64,000 bases of DNA from Enterococcus_K sp051713825 (GTDB taxonomy: Bacteria; Bacillota; Bacilli; Lactobacillales; Enterococcaceae): the NCBI RefSeq assembly GCF_051713825.1, contig NZ_JBIOQR010000001.1, positions 682,001 to 746,000 on the forward strand. Direction: 5' to 3'. The position numbers and the translations under genes were made by a program. Below are positions 27,032 through 35,841 of the stretch, piece by piece. A model generated the notes under the pieces. The model was given only the letters and a program-made list of their open reading frames with translations, was not told the origin of the DNA and ran no database searches. Position 1 is the stretch's first letter; every line of letters starts with the position of its first letter.

Positions 27032-27661
27032 CTATCTGTTCATTTCGGTCGATTTTGCCTGCTGAATAATATAGTCCAACAAACGGGATTTTGTGATTTT
27101 CCCAATAACCTTTAAAGGGTCTGCTTCGTTAACAATTGGAAGTGAGTCGACTTGGTACGTATGCAATAAATCGCCGGCTTCTAAGATAGACATGTCTTTT
27201 GTACAGGTCTTTACATGAGGAGCTCTCGTCATAACAACAGCGACAGGCGTTTTCTCAATATGGTTACTAAGTGAGGCGCGCAATAAGTCTTTTCTGGATA
27301 AGACCCCGACTAGTTCATGTTCTTGGTTGGTGACATAAAGAGAACCAACATCATACATAAATAGCGTGGTAATTGCATCATGAATGCTTGAGTCGTGTGT
27401 AATTAATAGGGGTGGAATCATAATCTCAGAGACCTTTGTCGAAAAAGTCTTATCGAAAAATAGCGGTTCAATGGTTTCGCCCACGTACGTATAGCCGACT
27501 TTTGGACTTGCTTGGAGAATCCCAACCATCGTCAAAAAGGAAAGGTCAGCTCGTAAAGTTGCACGTGAGATAGACAATTGTTCAGAGATCTTCTCACCAC
27601 TGACTGGTTGAAATTTTTTCACAACGGAAATAATTTTTTCTTGGCGTTCAGATAAATTCAT
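27032..27661 (-). CDS. ccpN: CcpN-like repressor (HTH plus two CBS domains)
   Basis: 209 residues: N-terminal HTH_11 (LSERQEKIISVVKKFQPVSGEKISEQLSISRATLRADLSFLTMVGIL) followed by two CBS motifs (SEIMIPPLLITHDSSIHDAI; MTRAPHVKTCTKDMSILEA). This is the layout of B. subtilis CcpN, which represses gluconeogenic genes on glucose. Start at ATG 27661 after CAGGGGG; upstream in-frame codons lack a site. Co-transcribed with PPSR, and boxes matching the CcpN site occur on the divergent ppdK promoter, so ppdK is the likely local target. An inverted ATATGTACACATAT in its own leader (27681-27694) hints at autoregulation. Confidence 0.85.
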   Translation of the reverse strand: MNLSERQEKIISVVKKFQPVSGEKISEQLSISRATLRADLSFLTMVGILQASPKVGYTYVGETIEPLFFDKTFSTKVSEIMIPPLLITHDSSIHDAITTLFMYDVGSLYVTNQEHELVGVLSRKDLLRASLSNHIEKTPVAVVMTRAPHVKTCTKDMSILEAGDLLHTYQVDSLPIVNEADPLKVIGKITKSRLLDYIIQQAKSTEMNR

Positions 27662-27752
27662 AAGCCCCCTGCTTTCTTCTATATGTACACATATCTCTTT
27701 ATTACGTCTCATATTATACCTTAATTCATCAAATATGCAACACAAAAATGTA

Positions 27753-27807
27753 TTGACTTTTAATATGTGTCATATTATATTATTTTTAAGTTAATATGTG
27801 TCACATA
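27753..27807 (+). promoter_or_regulatory. ppdK promoter with two CcpN-like boxes
   Basis: TTGACT (27753-27758), 17 nt, TATATT (27776-27781). TGTGTCATATT at 27766-27776, inside the spacer, fits the CcpN consensus TRTGHYATAYW fully; TGTGTCACATA at 27797-27807, downstream of the start, fits with one mismatch. The placement suits repression. Confidence 0.7.
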
Positions 27808-27827
27808 TAAAAGGGAGGATAACACAG

Positions 27828-30431
27828 ATGAATAAATGGGTAGTATCATTTAAAAAAGGAAATGCTGAGCAAGCGACACTACTAGGCGGGAAGGGAGCTA
27901 ACTTGGCTGAAATGACAGCGATTGGTTTACCTGTACCTCAAGGATTCACGATCACGACAGCAGCATGTTTAGACTATTTAGGCAATCAAAACAAGCTACA
28001 GCCAACTATTTCAAAGGAAATTTCTGAAGCGTTAGAGGCGTTGGAGAAGGAGACAGACAAACGATTTGGTGAAAAGAATCATCCTCTGCTAGTTTCTGTG
28101 CGTAGTGGAGCGGAAATTTCGATGCCAGGAATGATGGATACAATCTTAAACCTAGGACTAAACGATGAGACAGTCCTTTCTTTGGCGAAAGATAGCGGCG
28201 ATGAACGGTTTGCTTATGATTGTTATAGACGTCTTTTACAAATGTTTGGGGATGTTGTGTTTGAAATTGACCATCATTTATTTGAAGATCTTTTGACCCA
28301 GTTAAAGGATAAATATGCGTTTGAATCGGATAAAGCGGTGACAGCGAAAGGTTGGAAAGAGCTGATTGAAGCATATAAAGGATTGTATCAAACTGTGAAA
28401 CAGCGTGAGTTTCCTCAAGATGTTAGACAACAGTTGGTATTGGCAGTGGAAGCAGTCTTTAAGAGCTGGAACAATCAACGAGCAAAAACCTATCGTCGGT
28501 TGCACGGCATTAGTGATTTATTGGGGACAGCGGTGAATATCCAAGAAATGGTTTTTGGAAATTTCGGGGAGACGTCTGGAACAGGGGTTGTGTTTACGCG
28601 CAATCCGGCGACGGGTGAAAAGGGCTTGTATGGCGAATATTTGATGAATGCACAAGGAGAAGATGTCGTGGCAGGAATTCGAACGCCTAAAAATATCAGT
28701 GTTTTAGCTGATGAGGTACCAGAAGTTTTTAAAAAATTACAAACTATTTGCGACAAACTGGAAGCGCATTATAAAGAGATGCAGGATATTGAATTTACGG
28801 TGGAAAAAGGCCAATTATTTATTTTACAAACGCGCAATGGGAAGCGAACAGAAAAAGCCAAATTAGTGATTGCATTGGATTTGTATAGAGAAGGACTCTT
28901 GACTGAACAGGCGCTTATTCAAAAAATTGAAGGCAAGGATTTGGAAGATGCATTACACCCCGCTTTTACAAAAGAAGCAGTAGAGAAAAAAATTAAATGG
29001 ACTTCAGGACTACCGGCGAGTCCAGGAGCTGCGGTGGGGCAACTTTATTTTTCAGCAGAGCAGGCGGTTGTTGCTCACAAGCGTGGCGAAAAAGTTATTT
29101 TATTACGCAATGAAACTTCCCCAGAGGACATCGAAGGTATGGCGATTAGTGAAGCAATTGTTACTTGTCGCGGTGGGATGACCTCACATGCGGCGGTTGT
29201 TGCCAGGGGGATGGGGATTTGTTCCGTTGTCGGCTGCGAGTATTTAGTTGTTGATGAGAATCAGAAGACCGCCTCTGTTGAAGGAACAAGGCTTACAGAA
29301 GGGGCGTTTCTTTCAGTAGATGGGACAACAGGAGCACTCTACGTAGGCGAGCTTCCTTTAGAAAAAAGTAACACAAAGCTGCCATTAAAAGAGCTGTTCG
29401 CTATAACTGACACGCAATCCAAAATTGCTGTTCGAGGGAATGCGGAGACCGAAAAAGACATCCGTATGGCGATGGAACTAGGCGCTACAGGAATTGGTTT
29501 GTCACGAACAGAGCATATGTTTTTTGAAAAAAATCGGTTGATGCTCTTCCGTCAATTGATTTTAGCACAGACCTTTGAGGACCGCGTCGTTATCTTGGAT
29601 AAGCTAAAGGATGTTCAAAAAGAAGACTTCAAACAAATGTATCAAGCAGCAGAAGGGCACCCAATGACCGTTCGTTTGCTCGATCCACCATTACATGAAT
29701 TTTTGCCGAAGACCGCGGAAGAATATCTTGAAACAGCAGAAATCATTGGCAAATCGGCGACAGAAATTCAGCAAAAATCAGAAGCGTTAGCGGAAGTAAA
29801 TCCGATGCTAGGATTTCGTGGCGTTCGACTAGGAGTAGCCTATCCAGAGATTTATCAAATGCAGGCAGAAGCAATTATGGAAGCCGCGGTTGAAAGTTAT
29901 TTTGAGCTGAATAATTGGATGGAGGTCGAAATTATGATTCCATTTACGACGGATGCTCGTGAGTTTAAGCGGATCCGTCAGCTATTAGAGGCGCGTATCC
30001 AACAAGTTTTCCATAAATACAATCAACCGGTTCCTTATAGGATTGGAACGATGATTGAGATTCCTCGTGCGTGCCTTTTAGCGGATGAAATTGCCAAACA
30101 TGCGGATTTTTTTAGTTTTGGCACAAATGATTTAACTCAGATGACTTATGGCCTTTCAAGAGATGACTCGCCGAAGATAATTAGTCAGTATATGACGCAG
30201 CAATTAATGAAGAACGATCCTTTCCAAGTGTTAGATGAAAAAGGAGTCGGTGCATTGATGAAGCTAGCGATTGAGAAGGGCCGAAGTGTGAAACCTGACT
30301 TGAAAATTGGGATTTGTGGGGAGGCTGCAGCTCATCCTCAATCCATTGAATTTTTAAAAACGTATGCGATTGATTATATTTCATGTTCGCCGTACCGAAT
30401 CCCGCAAGCTAAGTTACTCTTAGCAAAATAG
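27828..30431 (+). CDS. ppdK: Pyruvate, phosphate dikinase
   Basis: Interconverts pyruvate + ATP + Pi with PEP + AMP + PPi. 867 residues in the family order: N-terminal ATP-grasp (LLGGKGANLAEMTAIGLPVPQGFTI; FTRNPATGEKGLYGEYL), central phosphohistidine domain CRGGMTSHAAVVARGMG with the catalytic His and the preceding regulatory Thr, and the C-terminal PEP/pyruvate barrel (GIGLSRTEHMFF; MIEIPRACLLADEIA; FFSFGTNDLTQMTYG; GICGEAAAHP). Start at ATG 27828 with GGGAGG 8 nt upstream. Controlled transcriptionally by a CcpN-like protein and post-translationally by PPSR, both encoded divergently. Confidence 0.95.
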   Translation: MNKWVVSFKKGNAEQATLLGGKGANLAEMTAIGLPVPQGFTITTAACLDYLGNQNKLQPTISKEISEALEALEKETDKRFGEKNHPLLVSVRSGAEISMPGMMDTILNLGLNDETVLSLAKDSGDERFAYDCYRRLLQMFGDVVFEIDHHLFEDLLTQLKDKYAFESDKAVTAKGWKELIEAYKGLYQTVKQREFPQDVRQQLVLAVEAVFKSWNNQRAKTYRRLHGISDLLGTAVNIQEMVFGNFGETSGTGVVFTRNPATGEKGLYGEYLMNAQGEDVVAGIRTPKNISVLADEVPEVFKKLQTICDKLEAHYKEMQDIEFTVEKGQLFILQTRNGKRTEKAKLVIALDLYREGLLTEQALIQKIEGKDLEDALHPAFTKEAVEKKIKWTSGLPASPGAAVGQLYFSAEQAVVAHKRGEKVILLRNETSPEDIEGMAISEAIVTCRGGMTSHAAVVARGMGICSVVGCEYLVVDENQKTASVEGTRLTEGAFLSVDGTTGALYVGELPLEKSNTKLPLKELFAITDTQSKIAVRGNAETEKDIRMAMELGATGIGLSRTEHMFFEKNRLMLFRQLILAQTFEDRVVILDKLKDVQKEDFKQMYQAAEGHPMTVRLLDPPLHEFLPKTAEEYLETAEIIGKSATEIQQKSEALAEVNPMLGFRGVRLGVAYPEIYQMQAEAIMEAAVESYFELNNWMEVEIMIPFTTDAREFKRIRQLLEARIQQVFHKYNQPVPYRIGTMIEIPRACLLADEIAKHADFFSFGTNDLTQMTYGLSRDDSPKIISQYMTQQLMKNDPFQVLDEKGVGALMKLAIEKGRSVKPDLKIGICGEAAAHPQSIEFLKTYAIDYISCSPYRIPQAKLLLAK

Positions 30432-30612
30432 GAAATAGGGGTAGCTGAAAATCGGTTAATCAGGAAAAGAAATTTCTTGTCGTTCTGTAGCCTAGTTAAA
30501 ATAAAAATGAGGGATAATTCTACAAATAAGCGCATTACTTTTGACTCTTTTTCCGTTTCGTAAGATGATTAGAGAGTACTAAATCTAAAATTACTGAAGG
30601 AGGTTAAAAGCA

Positions 30613-31011
30613 ATGTCAATGGTGTTTGTAAATTTTCCTGTTGCGGATGTAGCAAAATCAACCGAATTCTATGAAAAGTTAGGTTTTAAAAAGAATCAAG
30701 AATTCTCAAACGAGACAACAAGCTCTTTGGTTTGGGATGATCATTTTTGGATTATGCTGTTAGATCACGCGTTTTATCGTCAGTTCATTAATGGCAAAAA
30801 TATAATCGATGCAAAAACAACTAGTGGGACATTAATTGCGATTAGTATGGAAAGCGCTGAAAAGGTCAGGGAATTTGCGAAGAGAGCAGATGAAAACGGT
30901 GGCTCCTATTATGCAGTAGATATGGGGATTCCAGAAGACCAAATGTTTAGTCTGGAAGTTCAAGATATAGATGGCAACATGTTGGAAGCTGTTTGGATGA
31001 ATGGTTATTAG
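30613..31011 (+). CDS. VOC (glyoxalase/dioxygenase) superfamily protein
   Basis: 132 residues with the two beta-alpha-beta-beta-beta modules of the vicinal oxygen chelate fold: MVFVNFPVADVAKSTEFYEKLGFKKNQ and ESAEKVREFAKRADENGGSYYAVDMGIPEDQMFSLEVQDIDGNMLEAVWM. The YDF/QDIDGN..E segment is typical of the PhnB/YaeR-like uncharacterised group. Metal ligands are not all obvious, so no enzyme reaction is assigned. GAAGGAGG precedes the ATG by 8 nt. Stand-alone gene. Confidence 0.85.
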   Translation: MSMVFVNFPVADVAKSTEFYEKLGFKKNQEFSNETTSSLVWDDHFWIMLLDHAFYRQFINGKNIIDAKTTSGTLIAISMESAEKVREFAKRADENGGSYYAVDMGIPEDQMFSLEVQDIDGNMLEAVWMNGY

Positions 31012-31136
31012 ATGATAGTTCATTTACGGCGCTTGTGATTTTGCCCAAGCGTTAGGCAAGTATATAAGCGTATAGAAGAAAAGCCGTGAATGGTTATAAA
31101 AAGCATAAAAGCATAAATGATAAGCAGCTGAAGATA

Positions 31137-31189
31137 GGGGACTGAGACATCACTTGTCAAAAGACAGATGTCTCGGGTCCTCATTTTTA
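31137..31189 (+). terminator. Terminator upstream of the ankyrin lipoprotein
   Basis: GGGGACTGAGACATC pairs with GATGTCTCGGGTCCTC, followed by ATTTTTA. It lies just before the next ribosome binding site, so it could also attenuate that gene. Confidence 0.75.
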
Positions 31190-31215
31190 CTCTAGCTTTT
31201 TATGGGAGGAAAAAA

Positions 31216-32040
31216 ATGGTTCGAATAATTATTTTAGGGTTATTGTTCGTTTTGGTTGGTTGTTCAACAGACAAACAAAAGGTGACAGAATCCTCTGTAG
31301 TTAGTGAAACGACTGAGACGACCTCAACTACGAAGTCGACGTCGTCAAAAGAGACATCTCAGACAACTGACGAGAAGTCGACAGAAACACCCTCTACAGA
31401 AGAGACCGGCACCGAATTCTTGGCTACGACAGAAACCTCAGAGTGGCGCGCTAAGGTGGGCAGTTTGGTTCCTGCTGTAGAAGCCAGTGATGTGGCAGCT
31501 GTGAGACAAATTTTGGGAGATTCCACTTATCCCATCAATGAAATTAATGAAGAGCAAGAGAGTCCTCTGTTAATAGCAACACATCAAAATAACTTTGAGA
31601 TTGCAAAGCTGTTAATTGATGCTGGAGCAGATGTTAATCAGCAGGATAAAATTCAGGATAGTCCGTATCTTTATGCTGGAGCACAAGGAAGAACAGAGAT
31701 TTTGGCGTACATGATTGAACATGGTAAGCCAGATCAATCCGTTCGAAATCGTTTTGGGGGCAATGCGTTGATTCCAGCAGCTGAAAAAGGGCATATCGAG
31801 AATGTAAAGCTCTTACTTGCAGAGGGGAAAGTCGATATTAATCTACAAAATTATTCGGGGTATACGGCATTAATTGAAGCGATTGCCTTAAGAGATGGCT
31901 CACAGGTGTATCAAGATATTGTGAAGCTCTTACTTGACGCTGGTGCGGACAGAACTTTAAAAGATAACTCCGGTCGAACAGCTAGCGACTATGCTCAAGC
32001 ATTTGGGTATGGCAATATTTATCGAATGCTTCAAGAATAG
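31216..32040 (+). CDS. Ankyrin-repeat lipoprotein
   Basis: 274 residues. Lipoprotein signal IIILGLLFVLVGCSTDKQ with lipobox LVGC (Cys17), then a Ser/Thr-rich linker (about 18-85), then about five ankyrin repeats: SDVAAVRQILGDSTYPINEI, ESPLLIATHQNNFEIAKLLIDAGADVNQ, TEILAYMIEHGK, NALIPAAEKGHIENVKLLLAEG, YTALIEAIALRDG...IVKLLLDAGADRTLKD. Expected at the outer face of the membrane; partner unknown. The start is the ATG with GGGAGGAAAAAA; an upstream frame reaching 31168 runs through the terminator hairpin and is not used. The amidohydrolase begins 52 nt on. Confidence 0.9.
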   Translation: MVRIIILGLLFVLVGCSTDKQKVTESSVVSETTETTSTTKSTSSKETSQTTDEKSTETPSTEETGTEFLATTETSEWRAKVGSLVPAVEASDVAAVRQILGDSTYPINEINEEQESPLLIATHQNNFEIAKLLIDAGADVNQQDKIQDSPYLYAGAQGRTEILAYMIEHGKPDQSVRNRFGGNALIPAAEKGHIENVKLLLAEGKVDINLQNYSGYTALIEAIALRDGSQVYQDIVKLLLDAGADRTLKDNSGRTASDYAQAFGYGNIYRMLQE

Positions 32041-32091
32041 CCTTTGTTAAAGGAGAAAAACTGTAAACTAAGGATGGGAGAGTGCAAGAAT

Positions 32092-33303
32092 ATGGCAGAT
32101 ACATGGATTCGAAATGTGTTGATTGAAACGAATTATTTACAAGAAGACGGATTTACGTATGGGAGTCAAACAAAACCGATTGATATTCAACTGAAAGAGG
32201 GAAAGGTAACCAAGATACAGAATTATCAATCTGATAAAAAGTATGCGTCTGAGATAGACGGTAAAGGGTTGCTTATTTTACCAACACTGAAAGAAATGCA
32301 TTGTCATTTAGACAAAAGTAAGCTTGGGGTTCCATGGCGACCAGTGACACCTGCCAAAAATTTGGTGGAACGATTTACTAGCGAGGTAGTCGAACTGGAT
32401 AGCTTGGACTTATCAATTGAAGCTCGTGCGAAGAATTTGATTGATATAGAATTAGCCAATGGCGTCACCTTTTTTCGTTCACATATTGACGTTCATCCAG
32501 CAGTTGGCCAACGTTATTTGGAAGGTGTGCAACGAGCCATCTCTGAGTATAATCAGCAATTTGATTATGAATTGATTGCTTTTCCTCAGCACGGATTACT
32601 TCGTTCGAATGCTTACAAAGAGGTCGATACTGCATTAAAAAATGGCGCGACTCTTATTGGTGGTGTGGATCCATATACATTGGATGGGGATGTTGAAAAA
32701 TCGTTAGCCCAAACCTTTGAATTAGCGGTGAAGCATCAAGTGCCTATCGATATTCATGTTCATGATCGATTTGAAGCCGGAAGAGCAACGTTTAAAACGT
32801 TACTTGAGTACACCAAACAAACGTACTGGCAAGGTAAGGTTTTTGTGAGCCATGCGTTTGGTTTAAACGATTTTACAGGGGAAGAACGGGAAAAAATGTA
32901 TGCGGATTTGGCTAAAGAACAGATTGGCATCATTTCTAGCGTGCCAATTAATGGCGTTGTTCCACCACTAATAGAATTACAACAAGCAGGCGTTCAAGTG
33001 GCACTGGGGTGTGATAATGTCTATGACTCTTGGTCCCCTTATGGAACAGGAAATATACTGGAAAAGTTAAATCGTTATGGTGAAGTTTTTAATAGGAAGA
33101 CACAAGAAGAGTTGACAGCCTCTCTTGGTCTAATCACAGGTGGGCGACAAACGCTCTCAAATGAGGGAGATAAATTATGGCTACAAGAAGGAGACGTGGC
33201 TAGTTTTCTTTTGACGAAGGCTTCTTGTGCAGCCGAGTTTGTGGCGAGACAAAACGCAGTTGAAGCAAGCTTTTATCGTGGGAAAAACACATTTAATAGA
33301 TAG
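32092..33303 (+). CDS. Cytosine deaminase-like metal-dependent amidohydrolase
   Basis: 403 residues, amidohydrolase superfamily. Metal-site motifs are seen in order: KEMHCHLDKSKLG (HxH), FFRSHIDVHPAVG, PIDIHVHDR (His), VFVSHAFGL (His) and ALGCDNVYDSWSPYGTGN (catalytic Asp). The CHLDK and D-S-W-x-P pattern is that of CodA-type cytosine/isoguanine deaminases and related N-acyl or triazine hydrolases; the substrate cannot be fixed. ATG at 32092 has GGGAGAG 9 nt upstream; the frame extends upstream to 32044 without a better site. No permease for pyrimidines lies nearby. Confidence 0.8.
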   Translation: MADTWIRNVLIETNYLQEDGFTYGSQTKPIDIQLKEGKVTKIQNYQSDKKYASEIDGKGLLILPTLKEMHCHLDKSKLGVPWRPVTPAKNLVERFTSEVVELDSLDLSIEARAKNLIDIELANGVTFFRSHIDVHPAVGQRYLEGVQRAISEYNQQFDYELIAFPQHGLLRSNAYKEVDTALKNGATLIGGVDPYTLDGDVEKSLAQTFELAVKHQVPIDIHVHDRFEAGRATFKTLLEYTKQTYWQGKVFVSHAFGLNDFTGEEREKMYADLAKEQIGIISSVPINGVVPPLIELQQAGVQVALGCDNVYDSWSPYGTGNILEKLNRYGEVFNRKTQEELTASLGLITGGRQTLSNEGDKLWLQEGDVASFLLTKASCAAEFVARQNAVEASFYRGKNTFNR

Positions 33304-33320
33304 TGTTATTTTTTCTAAAA

Positions 33321-33377
33321 TCTCCTGAATAAAAATTGAAATCCTCTTTTGAGTATGGTACGCTTTTTTTCAGGAGA
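33321..33377 (+). promoter_or_regulatory. ald upstream region: promoter and inverted repeat
   Basis: TTGAAA (33336-33341), 17 nt, TACGCT (33359-33364) is a plausible promoter. A perfect 9-bp inverted repeat, TCTCCTGAA (33321-33329) with TTCAGGAGA (33369-33377), flanks it; the right arm is the ald Shine-Dalgarno. Transcripts reading in from upstream could hide the ribosome binding site; transcripts from this promoter would lack the left arm. Confidence 0.45.
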
Positions 33378-33386
33378 TGATTAGGT

Positions 33387-34487
33387 ATGAAAATTGGAAT
33401 CGTAAAAGAGCAAAAAAACAATGAAAATCGTGTAGGAATTACACCAAGTGGAGTCGTCCACTTATGTAAAGCGGGCCATCAACTATTTGTTGAAGAAGGT
33501 GCTGGACTAGGTTCAGGCTTTACAGATGCGCAATATAAAGAAGCGGGAGCTACAATCAGCTCAACAGATGCGACTTGGGCTTGTGACATGGTGATAAAAG
33601 TCAAAGAGCCTTTATCAAGTGAATATCATTATTTACGTGAAGGACTTATTTTATACACGTATTTCCATCTGGCAGCAAACAAAGAGCTTGCTGAAAAATT
33701 AGTTGAAACTAAAGTGACAGCTGTTGCTTATGAAACCATGCAAGACGTGGATGGCTCATTACCGTTACTGGCACCAATGAGTGAAGTGGCTGGCCGAATG
33801 GGTGTCATTGCAGGTATGCAATTTTTACAAAAACAATACGGTGGGAAAGGCTTAATCTTAAGTGGCGTTCCAGGTGTTGCAAAAGGGAAAGTTGTGATTA
33901 TTGGTGGTGGCGTTGTCGGGATTAATGCCGCGAAAATGGCTCTAGGATTAGGCGCACACGTGACCCTTCTTGACGTAAACAAAAAAGTTTTAGAAAAAAT
34001 TGATGATTTATTCGGCGGTCAAGTCGAAACTTTATTCTCGAATGAAAAAAATATTGATGAGGTTGTCTCAGCAGCAGATTTAGTTGTTGGAGCCGTTCTT
34101 CTTCCAGGAGCCAAGGCACCAACGATTGTGACAGAAGAAACCATCAAAAAAATGGCGCCAGGATCAGTCTTGGTTGATATTCCAATTGACCAAGGAGGAA
34201 TTTTTGCGACCTCTACACGCGCTACAACGCTAGAAGATCCTGTGTATACAACGCACGGAGTTATTAACTACACCGTGGCCAATATTCCAGGAGCTGTTCC
34301 TAAGACCTCTACGGAAGCTTTGACAAGTGTAACGATTCCTTATGCAACTGAAATTTTGCCATTTTTAGAAGGCAAAGAAGTTCGCCATGAAGGAATGATT
34401 CGTTCAGGCTTAAACACGATTGATGGGAAAGTAGTCAATCAAGCAGTTGCTGAAAGTCTTGATTTGCCATACCATGAGTGGAAATAA
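33387..34487 (+). CDS. ald: Alanine dehydrogenase
   Basis: Reversible NAD-dependent oxidative deamination of L-alanine to pyruvate and ammonium. 366 residues. N-terminal signature MKIGIVKEQKNNENRVGITPSGV with the substrate-binding Arg, LILYTYFHLAANKEL with the catalytic His, NAD motif VVIIGGGVVGINAAKMALGLGAHVTLLDVN, and VLVDIPIDQGGIFATSTRATTLEDPVYTTHGVINYTVANIPGAVP. Links alanine use to the pyruvate node, as the malic enzyme and PPDK in this window do. AGGAGATGATTAGGT precedes ATG. Confidence 0.95.
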   Translation: MKIGIVKEQKNNENRVGITPSGVVHLCKAGHQLFVEEGAGLGSGFTDAQYKEAGATISSTDATWACDMVIKVKEPLSSEYHYLREGLILYTYFHLAANKELAEKLVETKVTAVAYETMQDVDGSLPLLAPMSEVAGRMGVIAGMQFLQKQYGGKGLILSGVPGVAKGKVVIIGGGVVGINAAKMALGLGAHVTLLDVNKKVLEKIDDLFGGQVETLFSNEKNIDEVVSAADLVVGAVLLPGAKAPTIVTEETIKKMAPGSVLVDIPIDQGGIFATSTRATTLEDPVYTTHGVINYTVANIPGAVPKTSTEALTSVTIPYATEILPFLEGKEVRHEGMIRSGLNTIDGKVVNQAVAESLDLPYHEWK

Positions 34488-34550
34488 GAGCATTCGAAAA
34501 AATATGAACTAGCTGTATAACTTATAGAGACTGAATAAGATTTTTTAATT

Positions 34551-34597
34551 AAACTCGCATGAAACTGGCTCAATCAGCTAGTCTCATGCGAGTTTTT
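34551..34597. terminator. Terminator after ald
   Basis: AAACTCGCATGA pairs with TCATGCGAGTTT, inner GACTAGCT-like stem, then TTTTT; also faces the decayed minus-strand gene. Confidence 0.85.
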
Positions 34598-34614
34598 CTT
34601 AATCAATTTGCTTA

Positions 34615-35215
34615 TCATGTCAGTTTATACTTATGAGAATTACTCGATAATTCGTCCAAATTGATGACCACATCGGCTTGTTCCCATATTATTTTATTGT
34701 GTGTGGCAATAACGATTATCCTGGTGTCTGTTCGTAGTGATAATAACAAGGCCATAATTTCTAAGCTGTTAGTCGGGTCGAGAGCTGCTGTGAGTTCGTC
34801 GGCCAAGATTAGAGGTGGATCTTTTATAATTACTTTAGCAAGAGCTACACGCTGCGCCTCACCTCCAGAAAGAGTGAAAATTCGTTGTTTTAAGTTTATA
34901 TAAGAAAGGCTTACTTTTTCTAAAGCCTAATATTGGAGAAGCTTTTCTTCCTGCGAATCCCAAATCCAAATTTTCTTGGATAGTTTGGCCGTCCAATAGG
35001 CTAAAATTTTGAAATAAATGGCCTAATTCTTCGTGGGAAAATTTTGGAGAGGGACTATCTACCAAGGAGACAGTATTATAATAAACCACCTCCTCATCAA
35101 ATGTTTCAAGGTGACTTAAGATATTTAGAAGAGTGGTTTTTCCACTATCACTCATCCTAGTTATCACATAGATTTTCCTGGTTTAAATAGAAGGTTTAGG
35201 TTTTCTAAAAGTGTA
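34615..35215 (-). pseudogene. Decayed ABC ATPase of the bacteriocin-export (lactococcin 972) type
   Basis: Minus-strand remnants of one ABC ATPase in several frames. From the start: KLEQRTLLENLNLLFKPGKS, then after in-frame stops a Walker A relic SDSGKTTLLNILSHLETFDEE, then LGHLFQNFSLLDGQTIQENLDLGF (Q-loop region), a signature relic LTLSGGEAQR-like in a third frame (near 34850), Walker B remnant LADELTAALDPTNS and the H-loop IVIATHNKIIWEQADVVINLDE. The LFQNFxLLDxxTIxENL pattern is what I know from exporters next to lactococcin 972-type bacteriocins. At least two frameshifts and stops make it non-functional. No permease or bacteriocin gene survives beside it. Confidence 0.75.
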
Positions 35216-35841
35216 CGTTGTTCCAACTTTTTTACTTACATTTATTTTTTTGAGTCCTTAAGCTCGTATGTATCGTTTGGAATGTATATTAGTTAAGTCA
35301 CCATGTACCTAGATTATCTAGTAAATTATGAAAATAGTTTGTTGTTTTTTGAATCAGTAAGCTGAGACAAAGGTTCTTTCTGAATCTATTCATGTTTTTT
35401 GTCTGCGAAAGGATATTGTTTTCAGAGTTTTATTCAAAGTTCTAGAGCAAACGTAACACTTTGGGAGCACTTTATCAGATAGAGGTGGCCTTTCACCATT
35501 AAATGAAGATATGGGATAATTTCCAGATAGATAGATTTGGACTTATAAGGTGAACTTTCTATGAGAATCAGTACCTTATTTCGAGAAATATATCACAGAT
35601 CAAAAAACAGGCAGTTTTTTTGATTTATGAATAGTTAAGTTTTACTTAAGTTCTTATAGAAAATTCACAGTGTTTTTATTATCGTTTAATAAAACTACGA
35701 GACAATACCCTTCGAGACATTTTTTTAAATCCGAACATTTATCCACTTAGTTCTAAAAAAAATCAGGCATTTTTTTTAGAAAATTCGATAAAGATGGTAT
35801 ACTGTGTATGGATGAAAAATAAATATTTTGGAGGCTAACTC
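35216..35841. other. Gene-free region upstream of the ABC importer operon
   Basis: About 625 bp of AT-rich sequence, probably debris of the locus that held the decayed exporter. Its right end carries a likely promoter for the importer operon: TTTTAG, 18 nt, TATACT (35799-35804). No intact frame or strong hairpin seen. Confidence 0.4.
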
